DNA from: an uncultured Porphyromonadaceae bacterium
GTDB lineage: Bacteria; Bacteroidota; Bacteroidia; Bacteroidales; Muribaculaceae
Reading direction: 5' to 3'
DNA: 64,000 nucleotides
NCBI GenBank assembly: GCA_900548975.1
Contig: URMS01000011.1
Coordinates: 1-64,000 of the forward strand
The position numbers and the translations under genes are program-made. Every line of letters starts with the position of its first letter. Position 1 is the first letter of the stretch. Positions 8,193 through 15,360 of this stretch are shown one piece after another. The notes below the pieces were generated by a model. The model saw nothing but the letters and a program-made list of their open reading frames with translations. It ran no database searches and had not been told where the DNA came from.

Positions 8193-9038
8193 GTGCAAAA
8201 ATACATCAATGAAATATTACTTCGCATTAATGAAGAAATGGAATTGCGTGGTATTGATGAGAATATCAATACAGAAGATGCATTATATATGATAGACGTT
8301 ATACGTCCATTGTTTGAAAAATTGCGAGAAATGACTATCGCATACGAATTTCAGAGTGAACAAGAAGAAATTCATTTTTTCAAAGAAATAAAGCCAGATA
8401 TTCTTGGTAGGTACATATTCTTTCATAAAGTTGTTAGAATTGAAATGAAACGTCCTATTGGCAGTGATGATGTACAGAGAGAATATCTTCATAGCCAATT
8501 AAATAGTCTGAAATATTTTTTTGACCAAAATCTTGATTTTTACCAGTATTACCGTTCAAGAGCAACGCATTTAGATACTTATTACTTTGTTCGATATAAA
8601 AGTAACTTTCGGTTATGTTTAGATTGCAATTTTTTGGACAAAGACCCTGCTTTTTCAACCGGATTTGACTATAAAGTGGCAAAAATATTATCTAATGAAA
8701 TGTTGCGTATATATTTAAATCGCCAGTTACAATTATTAGATAGAAAAACGCAGATTGCGGAAATACGAACTTCGCTTTCAGATTTTAGTTTAAAATGGAC
8801 TGGCTCGAAATCTGAAGCAATAGAATGGGGATATGGATTGTTTGCTGCAAAATCCTTGAATTATGGAAATGCTACGATAAAAGAAATTATGGCGTTTATC
8901 GAAGCAGCATTTGGCATTGAATTGGGAGATTACTACCGAACCTATTTAAGTCTTAAAAATCGAAAGAAAGACCGAACTGCTTTTTTCACATTCATAGTAG
9001 AGCAACTGCAAAAGCGTATGGATGATGATATTCTGTAG
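8193..9038 (+). CDS. rteC: RteC-family excision regulator
   Basis: The 281-residue protein belongs to the RteC family; in CTnDOT, RteC activates the excision operon. Recognisable parts are the N-terminal helical start (YINEILLRINEEMELRGI), the central HSQLNSLKYFFDQNLDFYQYYR segment split around residues 100-120, and a C-terminal helix-turn-helix-like part (YGLFAAKSLNYGNATIKEIM, about 228-247) with LSLKNRKKDRTAFF. The start is GTG 8193, 18 bases after the asnS stop; the N-terminus fits the family better than the ATG at 8238. Being in the same transcript as the cargo, its level should follow the upstream HxlR-type promoter. Confidence 0.85.
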   Translation: MQKYINEILLRINEEMELRGIDENINTEDALYMIDVIRPLFEKLREMTIAYEFQSEQEEIHFFKEIKPDILGRYIFFHKVVRIEMKRPIGSDDVQREYLHSQLNSLKYFFDQNLDFYQYYRSRATHLDTYYFVRYKSNFRLCLDCNFLDKDPAFSTGFDYKVAKILSNEMLRIYLNRQLQLLDRKTQIAEIRTSLSDFSLKWTGSKSEAIEWGYGLFAAKSLNYGNATIKEIMAFIEAAFGIELGDYYRTYLSLKNRKKDRTAFFTFIVEQLQKRMDDDIL

Positions 9039-9059
9039 ATAAGATATTTAGCCTATTAG

Positions 9060-9100
9060 AAAACTACCATGTTATTAGCAACTTGGTAGTTTTTCTTTTT
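9060..9100 (+). terminator. Intrinsic terminator of the radical SAM-asnS-rteC operon
   Basis: AAAACTACCA (9060-9069) pairs with TGGTAGTTTT (9084-9093), followed by TCTTTTT. The remaining bases to 9257 are AT-rich without a visible gene. Confidence 0.8.
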
Positions 9101-9257
9101 ATACAGACTGGCAATATGAATAGGACTGAAATATGCAATTTTCTCTGAAATTCACTCCAAAAGACATTGAAAATAATTTCAACCAAGTTGATATAATCTT
9201 GTATTTTTTATCTTACAGAAAGATGCAATTTTGCGGCAAATCAATTAGTTATCATTT

Positions 9258-9617
9258 ATGGAAATAATAACATTCGAGTCCAAAGCCTATAAGGAACTGG
9301 ACAACAAGATTACCGCTATTGCCGATTACATCTTCAACCATGCGGAAATGGCAAAGCAAAGTGAAGAAGATATGTGGGTGGACAGCTACGAGGTTTGCAC
9401 GTTTCTGAAAATAAGCGAAAAGACCCTGCAACGCCTGCGAGTGTCGGGTACTATCGCCTATTCCAACATCAGGGGACGCTACTTCTACAAGGTCAGCGAG
9501 ATACGCCGGATGCTGGAAGAACGTCTGATAAGGAGCAACAAGGAGAACATCGACAACCTGATAACCAACCACCAACTGTATGCTAAGGAAAGAGGAAATC
9601 TTAGAAAGAACAAGTAA
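9258..9617 (+). CDS. Small helix-turn-helix (excisionase-like) protein
   Basis: The 119-residue protein contains an HTH_17-type DNA-binding region of the kind seen in Bacteroidales ICE excisionases and regulators: SYEVCTFLKISEKTLQRLRV at about residues 45-64, then GRYFYKVSEIRRML. A helical N-terminus precedes it. Its end overlaps the start of the primase gene by 38 bases, so the two are translationally linked. Such proteins in CTns (for example Xis2d-type) take part in excision or control; which one applies here cannot be told. Confidence 0.75.
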   Translation: MEIITFESKAYKELDNKITAIADYIFNHAEMAKQSEEDMWVDSYEVCTFLKISEKTLQRLRVSGTIAYSNIRGRYFYKVSEIRRMLEERLIRSNKENIDNLITNHQLYAKERGNLRKNK

Positions 9618-11634
9618 CGGGCTGGCGGTATTCAAACACTACCTGCCCGGCAACTGGCGCATAGGTCGCAACTTCCTTAACCCGCTGTACGAGGACAGCA
9701 AGGCTTCCTGCAACATCTACTTCGACCGTCATAGCGGTATGTATAAAATGAAAGACTTCGGTAATGACAGTTACAGTGGCGACTGTTTCTTCTTCGTGGG
9801 GCAGCTAAAGGGGCTGGACTGTAACCGGGCGGCTGACTTCGTGGAAATACTGGAGATTATAGACCGGGATTTGGACTTGGGGCTGGCTTCTGACACTCCG
9901 ATTTCCGTTTCTCCTGTAACCGTCCGCCGGGCAGTTCCGGACAAACCCGAAGAAACACCCGAAAAGCCTGTCAAGCCCTACCAGTTTCGGGAACAGAAGT
10001 TTCCGCTTGCCGAACTGGTGTACTGGCAACAGTATGGCATCACGCCCGAACTGCTGGAGCGTTACAAGGTCTGTTCGCTCCGGGAGTACCACAGTGAAAC
10101 GGCAGAGGGGAAACCGTACACCTACACTTCATCGGTGGCAGAACCTATGTACGGCTATAAAGGCAAACAGCACATCAAACTGTACCGCCCGTTCTCCACG
10201 CCCCGCTTCCTCTATGGCGGCAACTTTGGCGAAAACTACTGTTTCGGGCTGGAGCAACTGCCCGCCAAAGGTGACACGCTATTCATCACGGGCGGCGAGA
10301 AAGACGTGCTTTCGCTGGCGGCACACGGTTTTCATGCTATCTGTTTCAACAGCGAAACGGTAACTATCTCGCCTACGCTGGTTTATCGGCTGACATTCCG
10401 TTTCAAACACATCATCCTGCTTTTCGATATGGATAAAACGGGAAAAGAATGTTCACGCAAGCAGGAAAAGCTATTGGAAGAATTTGGCGTGAAACGCCTG
10501 TTACTCCCGCTTCCGGGAACGAAAGAGGAAAAGGACATTTCCGACTACTTTAAAGCCGGGAACACCCGTGAAGATTTCCTGAAACTGTTTATCGAATTTT
10601 TAGACAACCTGTATAGCGACACATTGATTATGCTAAAATCGTGCGAAATAGATTTCAACAACCCGCCCGCCAAAGCGCAAGAGATTATTTCGGCGGGTGA
10701 CGTTCCGTTAGGAACACAAGGCAACCTGTTCGGCATTACCGGGGGTGAGGGAACGGGAAAGAGCAATTATGTAGCCGCAATTGTGGCGGGCTGCATCTGT
10801 CCGGTTGGTGCGGAAGTAGATACGCTGGGCGTACAGATAACCGCCAACGGCAGGCACAAGGCGGTCTTGTTATATGATACCGAACAGTCGGAAGTACAAC
10901 TGTTCAAGAATGTAAACAACCTGCTGACACGCGCCAAACAGCCGGACAAACCCGATGAACTGAAAGCATTCTGTCTGACGGGTATGTCACGCAAAGAACG
11001 CCTGAACGCCATTGTGCAGAGTATGGATAAGTTCTATTACCAGTACGGCGGCATCCAATTGGTCGTCATTGACGGCATCGCAGACCTTGTAAAGAGTGCC
11101 AACGATGAAGCGGAAAGCGTGGCGGTGATAGATGAACTTTATCGGCTGGCGGGTATCTACAACACCTGTATTCTTTGTGTGCTGCACTTTGTACCGAACG
11201 GCTTGAAGTTACGGGGACATTTGGGTAGTGAGTTGCAGCGCAAGGCGGCTACAATCCTTTCGATAGAGAAAGACGAAGAACCCGCCCAGTCGGTGGTAAA
11301 AGCTCTGAAAGTAAGGGACGGAAGCCCGTTGGACGTCCCTTTGATGCTCTTTGCATGGGACAAAGAAGCGGGGATGCACGTGTACAAAGGGGAGAAACCC
11401 CGTGAGGAAAAGGAGAAGCGCAAGGAAAGGGAACTGGTGAATGTCGCACGTGACATCTTCGGTCGGCAGACACGCATCACCTATATAGACCTTTGCGAGC
11501 AGTTGCAGCAGGTCTTGGACATCAAGGAACGTACTGCAAAGAGTTATATCCGCTTCATGCGGGAAAGGGACATCATCACCAAAGACACAGCAAACCAAAG
11601 TTTCTTTGTTGTAGGTTCATATAATCTTCAATAG
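9580..11634 (+). CDS. Bifunctional Toprim primase / RepA-like ATPase
   Basis: The 684-residue protein combines replication functions. Residues 1-90 hold a primase-like N-terminus (MYKMKDFGNDSYSGDCFFFV). A Toprim domain lies at about 225-320, with acidic residues in LFITGGEKDVLSLAAHG and IILLFDMDKTGKE. From about 365 a RepA-like P-loop ATPase follows, with Walker A GGEGTGKS near 387 and Walker B QLVVIDGIADL near 493. The C-terminus has a helical winged-helix-like end. Proteins of this layout replicate or prime the excised element. The ATG overlaps the HTH gene by 38 bases. Confidence 0.85.
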   Translation: MLRKEEILERTSNGLAVFKHYLPGNWRIGRNFLNPLYEDSKASCNIYFDRHSGMYKMKDFGNDSYSGDCFFFVGQLKGLDCNRAADFVEILEIIDRDLDLGLASDTPISVSPVTVRRAVPDKPEETPEKPVKPYQFREQKFPLAELVYWQQYGITPELLERYKVCSLREYHSETAEGKPYTYTSSVAEPMYGYKGKQHIKLYRPFSTPRFLYGGNFGENYCFGLEQLPAKGDTLFITGGEKDVLSLAAHGFHAICFNSETVTISPTLVYRLTFRFKHIILLFDMDKTGKECSRKQEKLLEEFGVKRLLLPLPGTKEEKDISDYFKAGNTREDFLKLFIEFLDNLYSDTLIMLKSCEIDFNNPPAKAQEIISAGDVPLGTQGNLFGITGGEGTGKSNYVAAIVAGCICPVGAEVDTLGVQITANGRHKAVLLYDTEQSEVQLFKNVNNLLTRAKQPDKPDELKAFCLTGMSRKERLNAIVQSMDKFYYQYGGIQLVVIDGIADLVKSANDEAESVAVIDELYRLAGIYNTCILCVLHFVPNGLKLRGHLGSELQRKAATILSIEKDEEPAQSVVKALKVRDGSPLDVPLMLFAWDKEAGMHVYKGEKPREEKEKRKERELVNVARDIFGRQTRITYIDLCEQLQQVLDIKERTAKSYIRFMRERDIITKDTANQSFFVVGSYNLQ

Positions 11635-11688
11635 AACATAACACCCCATAAACGTATGGACGAAACTTGTGTGGTTCATGTGTTTGTG

Positions 11689-11720
11689 TCCTGCCATGTT
11701 GTGATAACACGGCAGGATTT
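11689..11720 (+). terminator. Intrinsic terminator after the primase gene
   Basis: A nearly perfect stem (TCCTGCCATGTT with AACACGGCAGGA) has a 4-5 base loop and is followed by TTTCTATTATTT. Confidence 0.8.
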
Positions 11721-11754
11721 CTATTATTTGCAAGGTTATTCCAGTGATTTTTAC

Positions 11755-11808
11755 TACTTTTGCAAAAGTAACATAAGAAAATAACGGCGATTGAACAGCT
11801 TCGGCTGT
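11755..11808 (+). promoter_or_regulatory. Promoter -7 element and UUCG hairpin ahead of the structured region
   Basis: TACTTTTG (11755-11762) fits TAnnTTTG exactly; TTTG at 11727-11730 is a possible -33 box at a longer than usual spacing (24 bases). The hairpin ACAGC-TTCG-GCTGT follows at 11795-11808, then an inverted repeat ACGTTC-GCC-GAACGT at 11834-11848. Confidence 0.5.
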
Positions 11809-11851
11809 GATTTCGTCTTTATATATAACATATACGTTCGCCGAACGTCCC

Positions 11852-11999
11852 AATGCGAAAACTGGCACTTTTCAAAACGAGGGGATATTCAGCGCAGGAT
11901 ATGCTATGTTTTATCATAGCGTGGTCTTGCCTGTTCCTCGTTTGGGTATTGCCAGTACCTCGCATTGAAGCAGTGTAAGAGCCACGCTTCTTTTTTTGG
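11852..11999 (+). ncRNA. Candidate structured RNA with nested stems and a terminator
   Basis: Four nested arms can pair in order: AATGCGA with TCGCATT, ACTGGCA with TGCCAGT, AAACGAGG with CCTCGTTT, and ATGCTATG with CATAGCGT, around the loop TTTTAT. Directly after, GAAGC(A)GTG pairs with CACGCTTC and is followed by seven T, an intrinsic terminator at about 11967-11997. AGCGTGG in the apical arm can also pair with CCACGCT of the terminator, so the two folds compete. No protein frame fits the region. It lies 52 bases upstream of the RibD_C gene. It could be a small RNA, a leader switch or a DNA hairpin site. Confidence 0.5.
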
Positions 12000-12051
12000 G
12001 GGGTATTGGCGGGCAGTTATCAAAGATTATTAACTGTTAAAACCAATATTT

Positions 12052-12573
12052 ATGGGGCAGATAAAATCATTTATAGCACTATCTCTTGACGGTTTTATTG
12101 CGTCTGTCGATGGAGAATTGGATTGGATTCCACAAAGCGTAAGGGCGATACCTAAAAGTTTATTTGAAAATGCTTCTTGCTTATTAGTCGGTGCTAATAC
12201 ATACAATTATCTTTTTGAGCATTTAGATGGGCAAGTTTATAAAACAAAGCCTATTTATGTCGTTTCACATTCCGATTATAATATACTCCCCAATAGCAAT
12301 ATTTCATTTCTTACTGAAAAGCCATTGGATGCAATAAAAAGATTGAAGCAGCACCATGAAATATTAGTCATCGGAAGTGCTAAATTATTAACGGAATTAA
12401 TTCAATTAGAATTATTGGATGAAATAACTATTTGCCATATTCCGGTTTTTGTAGGAAAAGGAATAGGCTTTATCGGAGAAACATTTGGTTCTTATTGGCA
12501 ATTAGTAAAATGTCAATCAAATAAGGGCGCAATATTTGCGACCTACAACTATAAGAAAAAGCAGGATGATTAA
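12052..12573 (+). CDS. RibD C-terminal / dihydrofolate-reductase-like protein
   Basis: The 173-residue protein begins IKSFIALSLDGFIASVDGEL, the typical start of stand-alone RibD_C-domain reductases (YyaP/YwjB-like), which have the dihydrofolate reductase fold and bind NADPH. LLVGANTYNYLFEHL and ILVIGSAKLLTELIQLELLDEI are the other family segments. The true substrate of these small proteins is mostly unknown; antifolate or electrophile detoxification has been proposed for some. The gene is convergent with hxlR and their ends overlap by four bases. Confidence 0.8.
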   Translation: MGQIKSFIALSLDGFIASVDGELDWIPQSVRAIPKSLFENASCLLVGANTYNYLFEHLDGQVYKTKPIYVVSHSDYNILPNSNISFLTEKPLDAIKRLKQHHEILVIGSAKLLTELIQLELLDEITICHIPVFVGKGIGFIGETFGSYWQLVKCQSNKGAIFATYNYKKKQDD

Positions 12574-12947
12574 CTATCCTGCTTTTTCTTAATTGATTCC
12601 ATTTTATTACGATGTTTCAAAATTTCATCGGAATGTTCCAATGCCCACTGAATAATTCCATCTAAAGGCAGCATAAGACTTTCACCAAGTGCTGTAAGGC
12701 TATACTCTACTTTAGGAGGTATTTCGGGGTATAATTTACGATTTACCAACATATCCGCTTCTAATTTTTTCAATGCCGTAGTCAGCATCTTTTGAGATAT
12801 GTTAGGGACATTGCGCATTAATTCATTAAAACGCATTGTCCCATTTTTTTGCAATAAGACCAGTATTCTTAAAGACCATTTATCACCAAAACGGTCTATA
12901 ATGCCACACGCTGGACATACCGCTTCTCTATAATGATTTTCTTCCAT
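12570..12947 (-). CDS. HxlR-family transcriptional regulator
   Basis: The 125-residue winged-helix protein starts at ATG 12947; the longer frame from 12980 begins with TTG and would cover the operator. The family signature is present: CPACGIIDRFGDKWSLRILV (about residues 11-30) and the recognition part NVPNISQKMLTTALKKLEAD. The N-terminal cysteine pair lies where HxlR proteins such as YodB and CatR have their redox- or quinone-sensing cysteine. It is divergent from the second radical SAM gene, and double TTAC-N6-GTAA sites fill the gap. The same sites precede the first radical SAM operon, so it probably controls both. Confidence 0.85.
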   Translation of the reverse strand: MEENHYREAVCPACGIIDRFGDKWSLRILVLLQKNGTMRFNELMRNVPNISQKMLTTALKKLEADMLVNRKLYPEIPPKVEYSLTALGESLMLPLDGIIQWALEHSDEILKHRNKMESIKKKQDS

Positions 12948-12983
12948 ATTTTTTATCTTTAAATAATTGTCAATCAACAAGAG

Positions 12984-13051
12984 TTACCTTGTGGTAAGCA
13001 TCTTACCTTTATGTAAGTTCTTTTTTTATACTAAGTAACTTTATATCTTTG
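12984..13051 (+). promoter_or_regulatory. Double TTAC-N6-GTAA operator and promoter of the second radical SAM operon
   Basis: TTAC-CTTGTG-GTAA (12984-12997) and TTAC-CTTTAT-GTAA (13003-13016) have centres 19 bases apart. The -7 element TATCTTTG lies at 13044-13051, the same distance from the sites as in the 5331-5399 copy. Between them the two regions share TTCTTTTTTTATACTAAGTA. The sites lie between the hxlR start and the radical SAM gene and can serve both directions. Confidence 0.7.
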
Positions 13052-13106
13052 TTTGCGCAAAAGTAACTAAATATATTGGAAATACAAAATTTGGTGTGAT
13101 TATAAA

Positions 13107-14018
13107 ATGGATAAATCAATGGAATTAAAAAGAATGCAATTTACTGGCTCTGTTTGGAGACCGCCTTACGAAGCAAATTCACTATTGCTTCAAGCCACTA
13201 TAGGATGTTCACATCATAGGTGTAAATTCTGTAGTTTGTATAAAGACATGCAGTTTAGAGTTGCTTCCCGTGAGGAAGTTGAAAGGAATTTAGAAATAGC
13301 CCAGCTATATCAGCCAAAAGCACGAAGAGTATTTTTGACTGGTGCAAATCCGTTTGTACTTAGCTTTGAAAAACTGAAAATACTTGCCACTTTAATAAAG
13401 ATATATCTTCCGGAAGTGCAAAATATCGGCTGTTTCGCTCGAATTAGCGATATAAAACAAAAGACAATAGAGCAATTGATGGAATTACGTCAATTAGGAT
13501 ATGACCGAATTTCTATCGGGACAGAAAGTGGAGATGATATTACGCTGTCACAAATGAATAAAGGGTATTCTGTTATGGATATTGTTGAACAATGTCGAAA
13601 ATTGGAGAATGCTGGCATTGAATATAATTTCACATATTTGATTGGGCTTGCAGGAAAGGGGCAAGGGGAGCGCAATGCTATTAATACGGCTGATACCTTT
13701 AGTTTGTTGCATCCGTATATTATCAATGTGCTTTCTTTAACCGTATTTCCCGATACAGTTCTTTATGAGGAAATAGGAACGGGGACATTTGTTGAAGCAT
13801 CGGAATATGAACGGATAGAAGAAATGGAAATGTTTATAGAACGATTCCAACCGTCTAATTGTGTTCATCTTTTAGCAAACACTGTATCTAATCCCATACC
13901 TTTTATTGGAGTTCTACCCAAAGAAAGAGAACGGATATTAAAAGAAATACAGTCCATTAAAAATAATTTCAGGGAAGAGGATTTAAGAGATTATCGTAAA
14001 CGCATAAAATCGTTATAA
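13107..14018 (+). CDS. Radical SAM protein, copy 2
   Basis: The 303-residue paralogue of the protein at 5494 has the same 4Fe-4S motif (CSHHRCKFC, near residues 34-42 of the long form), RVFLTGANPFVLS and QNIGCFARISDI. The paralogue begins at a position equal to the ATG at 13134 (MQFTGSVWRPP), so translation may start there instead of 13107. The last base of its TAA stop is the A of the next ATG, giving a one-base overlap and likely translational coupling with the dihydroorotate dehydrogenase gene. AT-rich. Substrate unknown. Confidence 0.85.
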   Translation: MDKSMELKRMQFTGSVWRPPYEANSLLLQATIGCSHHRCKFCSLYKDMQFRVASREEVERNLEIAQLYQPKARRVFLTGANPFVLSFEKLKILATLIKIYLPEVQNIGCFARISDIKQKTIEQLMELRQLGYDRISIGTESGDDITLSQMNKGYSVMDIVEQCRKLENAGIEYNFTYLIGLAGKGQGERNAINTADTFSLLHPYIINVLSLTVFPDTVLYEEIGTGTFVEASEYERIEEMEMFIERFQPSNCVHLLANTVSNPIPFIGVLPKERERILKEIQSIKNNFREEDLRDYRKRIKSL

Positions 14019-14932
14019 TGGCAAAATTAGAAACAAAAATAAGTGGTATTGATTTTAAAAATCCTGTAACAGTTGCATCGGGAACTTTTGGATATGGAAC
14101 AGAGTTTTCAGATTTCTTTGATGTGTCTTTATTAGGAGGAATATTTGTAAAAGGAACAACGCTATATGCGCAAGAGGGTAATCCGTACCCTCGAATGGCG
14201 GAAACTCCATCAGGAATGTTGAATGCAGTTGGGCTTCAAAATAAAGGTGTAGATTATTTTGTGAATAATATATATCCGACAATAAAAGACATAGATACAA
14301 ATATGATTGTAAATGTTGGAGGAACGACCATCGAATCTTATGTAAAATGTGCCGAAACAGTAGCCACATTAGATAAAATTCCGGCAATAGAGTTAAATAT
14401 AAGTTGTCCGAATGTAAAACATGGAGGTATGGAGTTTGGAGTAACAACTAAAGGTGCAGCATCCGTTGTTAGTGCAGTCAGACAGGTTTACAATAAGCCG
14501 TTGATTGTTAAGCTATCCCCAAATGTAACAAATATTGCAGATATAGCTAAAGCAGTAGAAGATGCAGGGGCAGATGCTATTTCTATGATAAATACAATTA
14601 TGGGGATGGCTATAGACATAAATTCTCGTAAACCTATCTTATCTACTGTAACTGGTGGGTTGTCCGGCTCTTGCATCAAACCTGTTGCATTACGAATGGT
14701 TTGGCAAACATATAAGGCTGTTAAAGTTCCGATTATAGGTTTAGGTGGAATATCATCATGGCAAGATGCTATAGAATTTTTCCTTGCTGGTGCTACCGCT
14801 ATTCAAATAGGGACATATAATTTTATAGACCCGACTATAAGCCTAAAAGTAATAAACGGCATCAATTCATATCTTGACGAAAATGGTTTTTCTGATATAC
14901 AGGATTTGACAGGTGCATTAGGAGGGATTTAA
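14018..14932 (+). CDS. pyrD: Dihydroorotate dehydrogenase (class 1B type) on a mobile element
   Basis: The 304-residue FMN-binding TIM-barrel protein would oxidise dihydroorotate to orotate in pyrimidine synthesis. Visible family parts are NPVTVASGTFGYGTEF near the start, LNAVGLQNKGVDYF, the catalytic-loop cysteine in IELNISCPNVKHGG (about residue 130), IVKLSPN, and IIGLGGISSWQDAIEFFLAG near the FMN phosphate site. Cysteine as catalytic base fits class 1. Class 1B enzymes normally pair with the PyrK electron-transfer subunit; no pyrK is present here, so it would need a host PyrK or another acceptor. It is coupled to radical SAM copy 2 and AT-rich compared with chromosomal genes. Confidence 0.88.
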   Translation: MAKLETKISGIDFKNPVTVASGTFGYGTEFSDFFDVSLLGGIFVKGTTLYAQEGNPYPRMAETPSGMLNAVGLQNKGVDYFVNNIYPTIKDIDTNMIVNVGGTTIESYVKCAETVATLDKIPAIELNISCPNVKHGGMEFGVTTKGAASVVSAVRQVYNKPLIVKLSPNVTNIADIAKAVEDAGADAISMINTIMGMAIDINSRKPILSTVTGGLSGSCIKPVALRMVWQTYKAVKVPIIGLGGISSWQDAIEFFLAGATAIQIGTYNFIDPTISLKVINGINSYLDENGFSDIQDLTGALGGI

Positions 14933-14941
14933 GCCAAAATC

Positions 14942-14994
14942 TTAGTGCAAGGTGCAAGTATATATTTATATATATAGCTTGCACCTTGCACTAA
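14942..14994 (+). terminator. Perfect 17-bp hairpin at the end of the pyrD operon
   Basis: TTAGTGCAAGGTGCAAG (14942-14958) pairs perfectly with CTTGCACCTTGCACTAA (14978-14994), and the AT loop can extend the stem. There is no T tract, so it may be a terminator, a recombinase arm site, or both. The arm itself contains a repeated TGCAAG. Confidence 0.55.
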
Positions 14995-15018
14995 CCGCAG
15001 AATATTTATATTCAATGA

Positions 15019-15050
15019 TTTGCATATTTCAAAAGAAAGCCATATCTTTG
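15019..15050 (+). promoter_or_regulatory. Consensus promoter pointing outward at the ICE right end
   Basis: TTTG (15019-15022) and TATCTTTG (15043-15050) are separated by 20 bases, an excellent Bacteroidetes promoter. No plausible gene follows before attR at 15180. In the circular form it would read into the left end of the element. Confidence 0.65.
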
Positions 15051-15179
15051 AACCCGAAAGTTAGGCAGACAAACAGCGGTCAAAGTCGGACAGGCTTAAC
15101 GGTTGAAAATCGTTACTGTTTCGTTACCTATTTGAAATTTTGAAAGCAAAGTAGCTGAAATATAAGCGGTTAGAGTTGT

Positions 15180-15205
15180 GGGTTCAAAGCCCTGTCTCTC
15201 CGCCA
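15180..15205 (+). other. attR: partial tRNA 3' end (probably tRNA-Ser)
   Basis: GGGTTCAAAGCCC is a T-arm with loop, followed by a 3' acceptor strand TCTCTCC, discriminator G and CCA. Upstream bases do not form the rest of a tRNA, so this is the duplicated 3' end left by ICE integration. Discriminator G with a GGAGAG-type acceptor points to tRNA-Ser. The intact tRNA should lie at the left end, outside the window. Confidence 0.7.
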
Positions 15206-15209
15206 AGCA

Positions 15210-15236
15210 AGCAGCCTCACTGGGGCTGCTTTTTTT
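15210..15236 (+). terminator. Intrinsic terminator, probably of the original tRNA gene
   Basis: AGCAGCC (15210-15216) pairs with GGCTGCT (15224-15230), followed by TTTTTT. It marks the start of the chromosomal flank. Confidence 0.8.
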
Positions 15237-15298
15237 GTGCCCGGGAGAGAGGGATGAAGTGTTTCGACGGAGTTAAAATCGAGGTCGGAAAAAGATAT

Positions 15299-15336
15299 GT
15301 CCATAACTTGCTGATTTATGTAGCGAAGTTATGGAC
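15299..15336 (-). terminator. Hairpin downstream of the aspartic protease gene
   Basis: GTCCATAACTT (15299-15309) pairs perfectly with AAGTTATGGAC (15326-15336). On the minus strand it is followed by CATATCTTTTTC, so it could terminate the protease transcript. Confidence 0.5.
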
Positions 15337-15360
15337 CGTATGATGTGCGCGAAAAGACGC

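Larger units (their letters stand above)
1..15205. mobile_element. Right part of an integrative conjugative element (Bacteroidales CTn type)
   Basis: The stretch carries typical Bacteroidales conjugative transposon genes: topoisomerase III, a DUF4099/DUF3945-type protein, RteC, a small HTH protein and a Toprim primase/ATPase. It ends in a partial tRNA 3' end at 15180-15205, after which ordinary chromosomal genes begin. No integrase, relaxase or tra gene is in view, so the element must continue left of the window. Base composition alternates: the backbone (129-5183, 9258-11634) is GC-rich, while two cargo blocks (about 5290-9250 and 11760-15100) are AT-rich, suggesting cargo from other donors. 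The right boundary is inferred from the tRNA-like repeat; the left boundary is unknown. Confidence 0.8.

Noticed and set aside
11852..11999. Retron msr-msd or integron attC site
   Set aside because: No reverse transcriptase is nearby and there is no attC-type RYYYAAC/GTTRRRY pair; the nested stems with terminator fit a regulatory RNA better.
5494..14018. Radical SAM proteins as coproporphyrinogen oxidase (HemN) or peptide-maturation (SPASM) enzymes
   Set aside because: The length and C-termini lack HemN_C or SPASM cysteine motifs, and no precursor peptide gene is visible nearby; only the general superfamily call is supported.
14952..15143. 63-codon frame at the ICE right end
   Set aside because: It begins inside a perfect hairpin, runs through a consensus promoter and has no protein-like composition.
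15160..15205. Complete tRNA gene
   Set aside because: Only the T-loop side, 3' acceptor strand and CCA are present; the 49-53/61-65 stem does not pair fully and no anticodon or D arm lies upstream.
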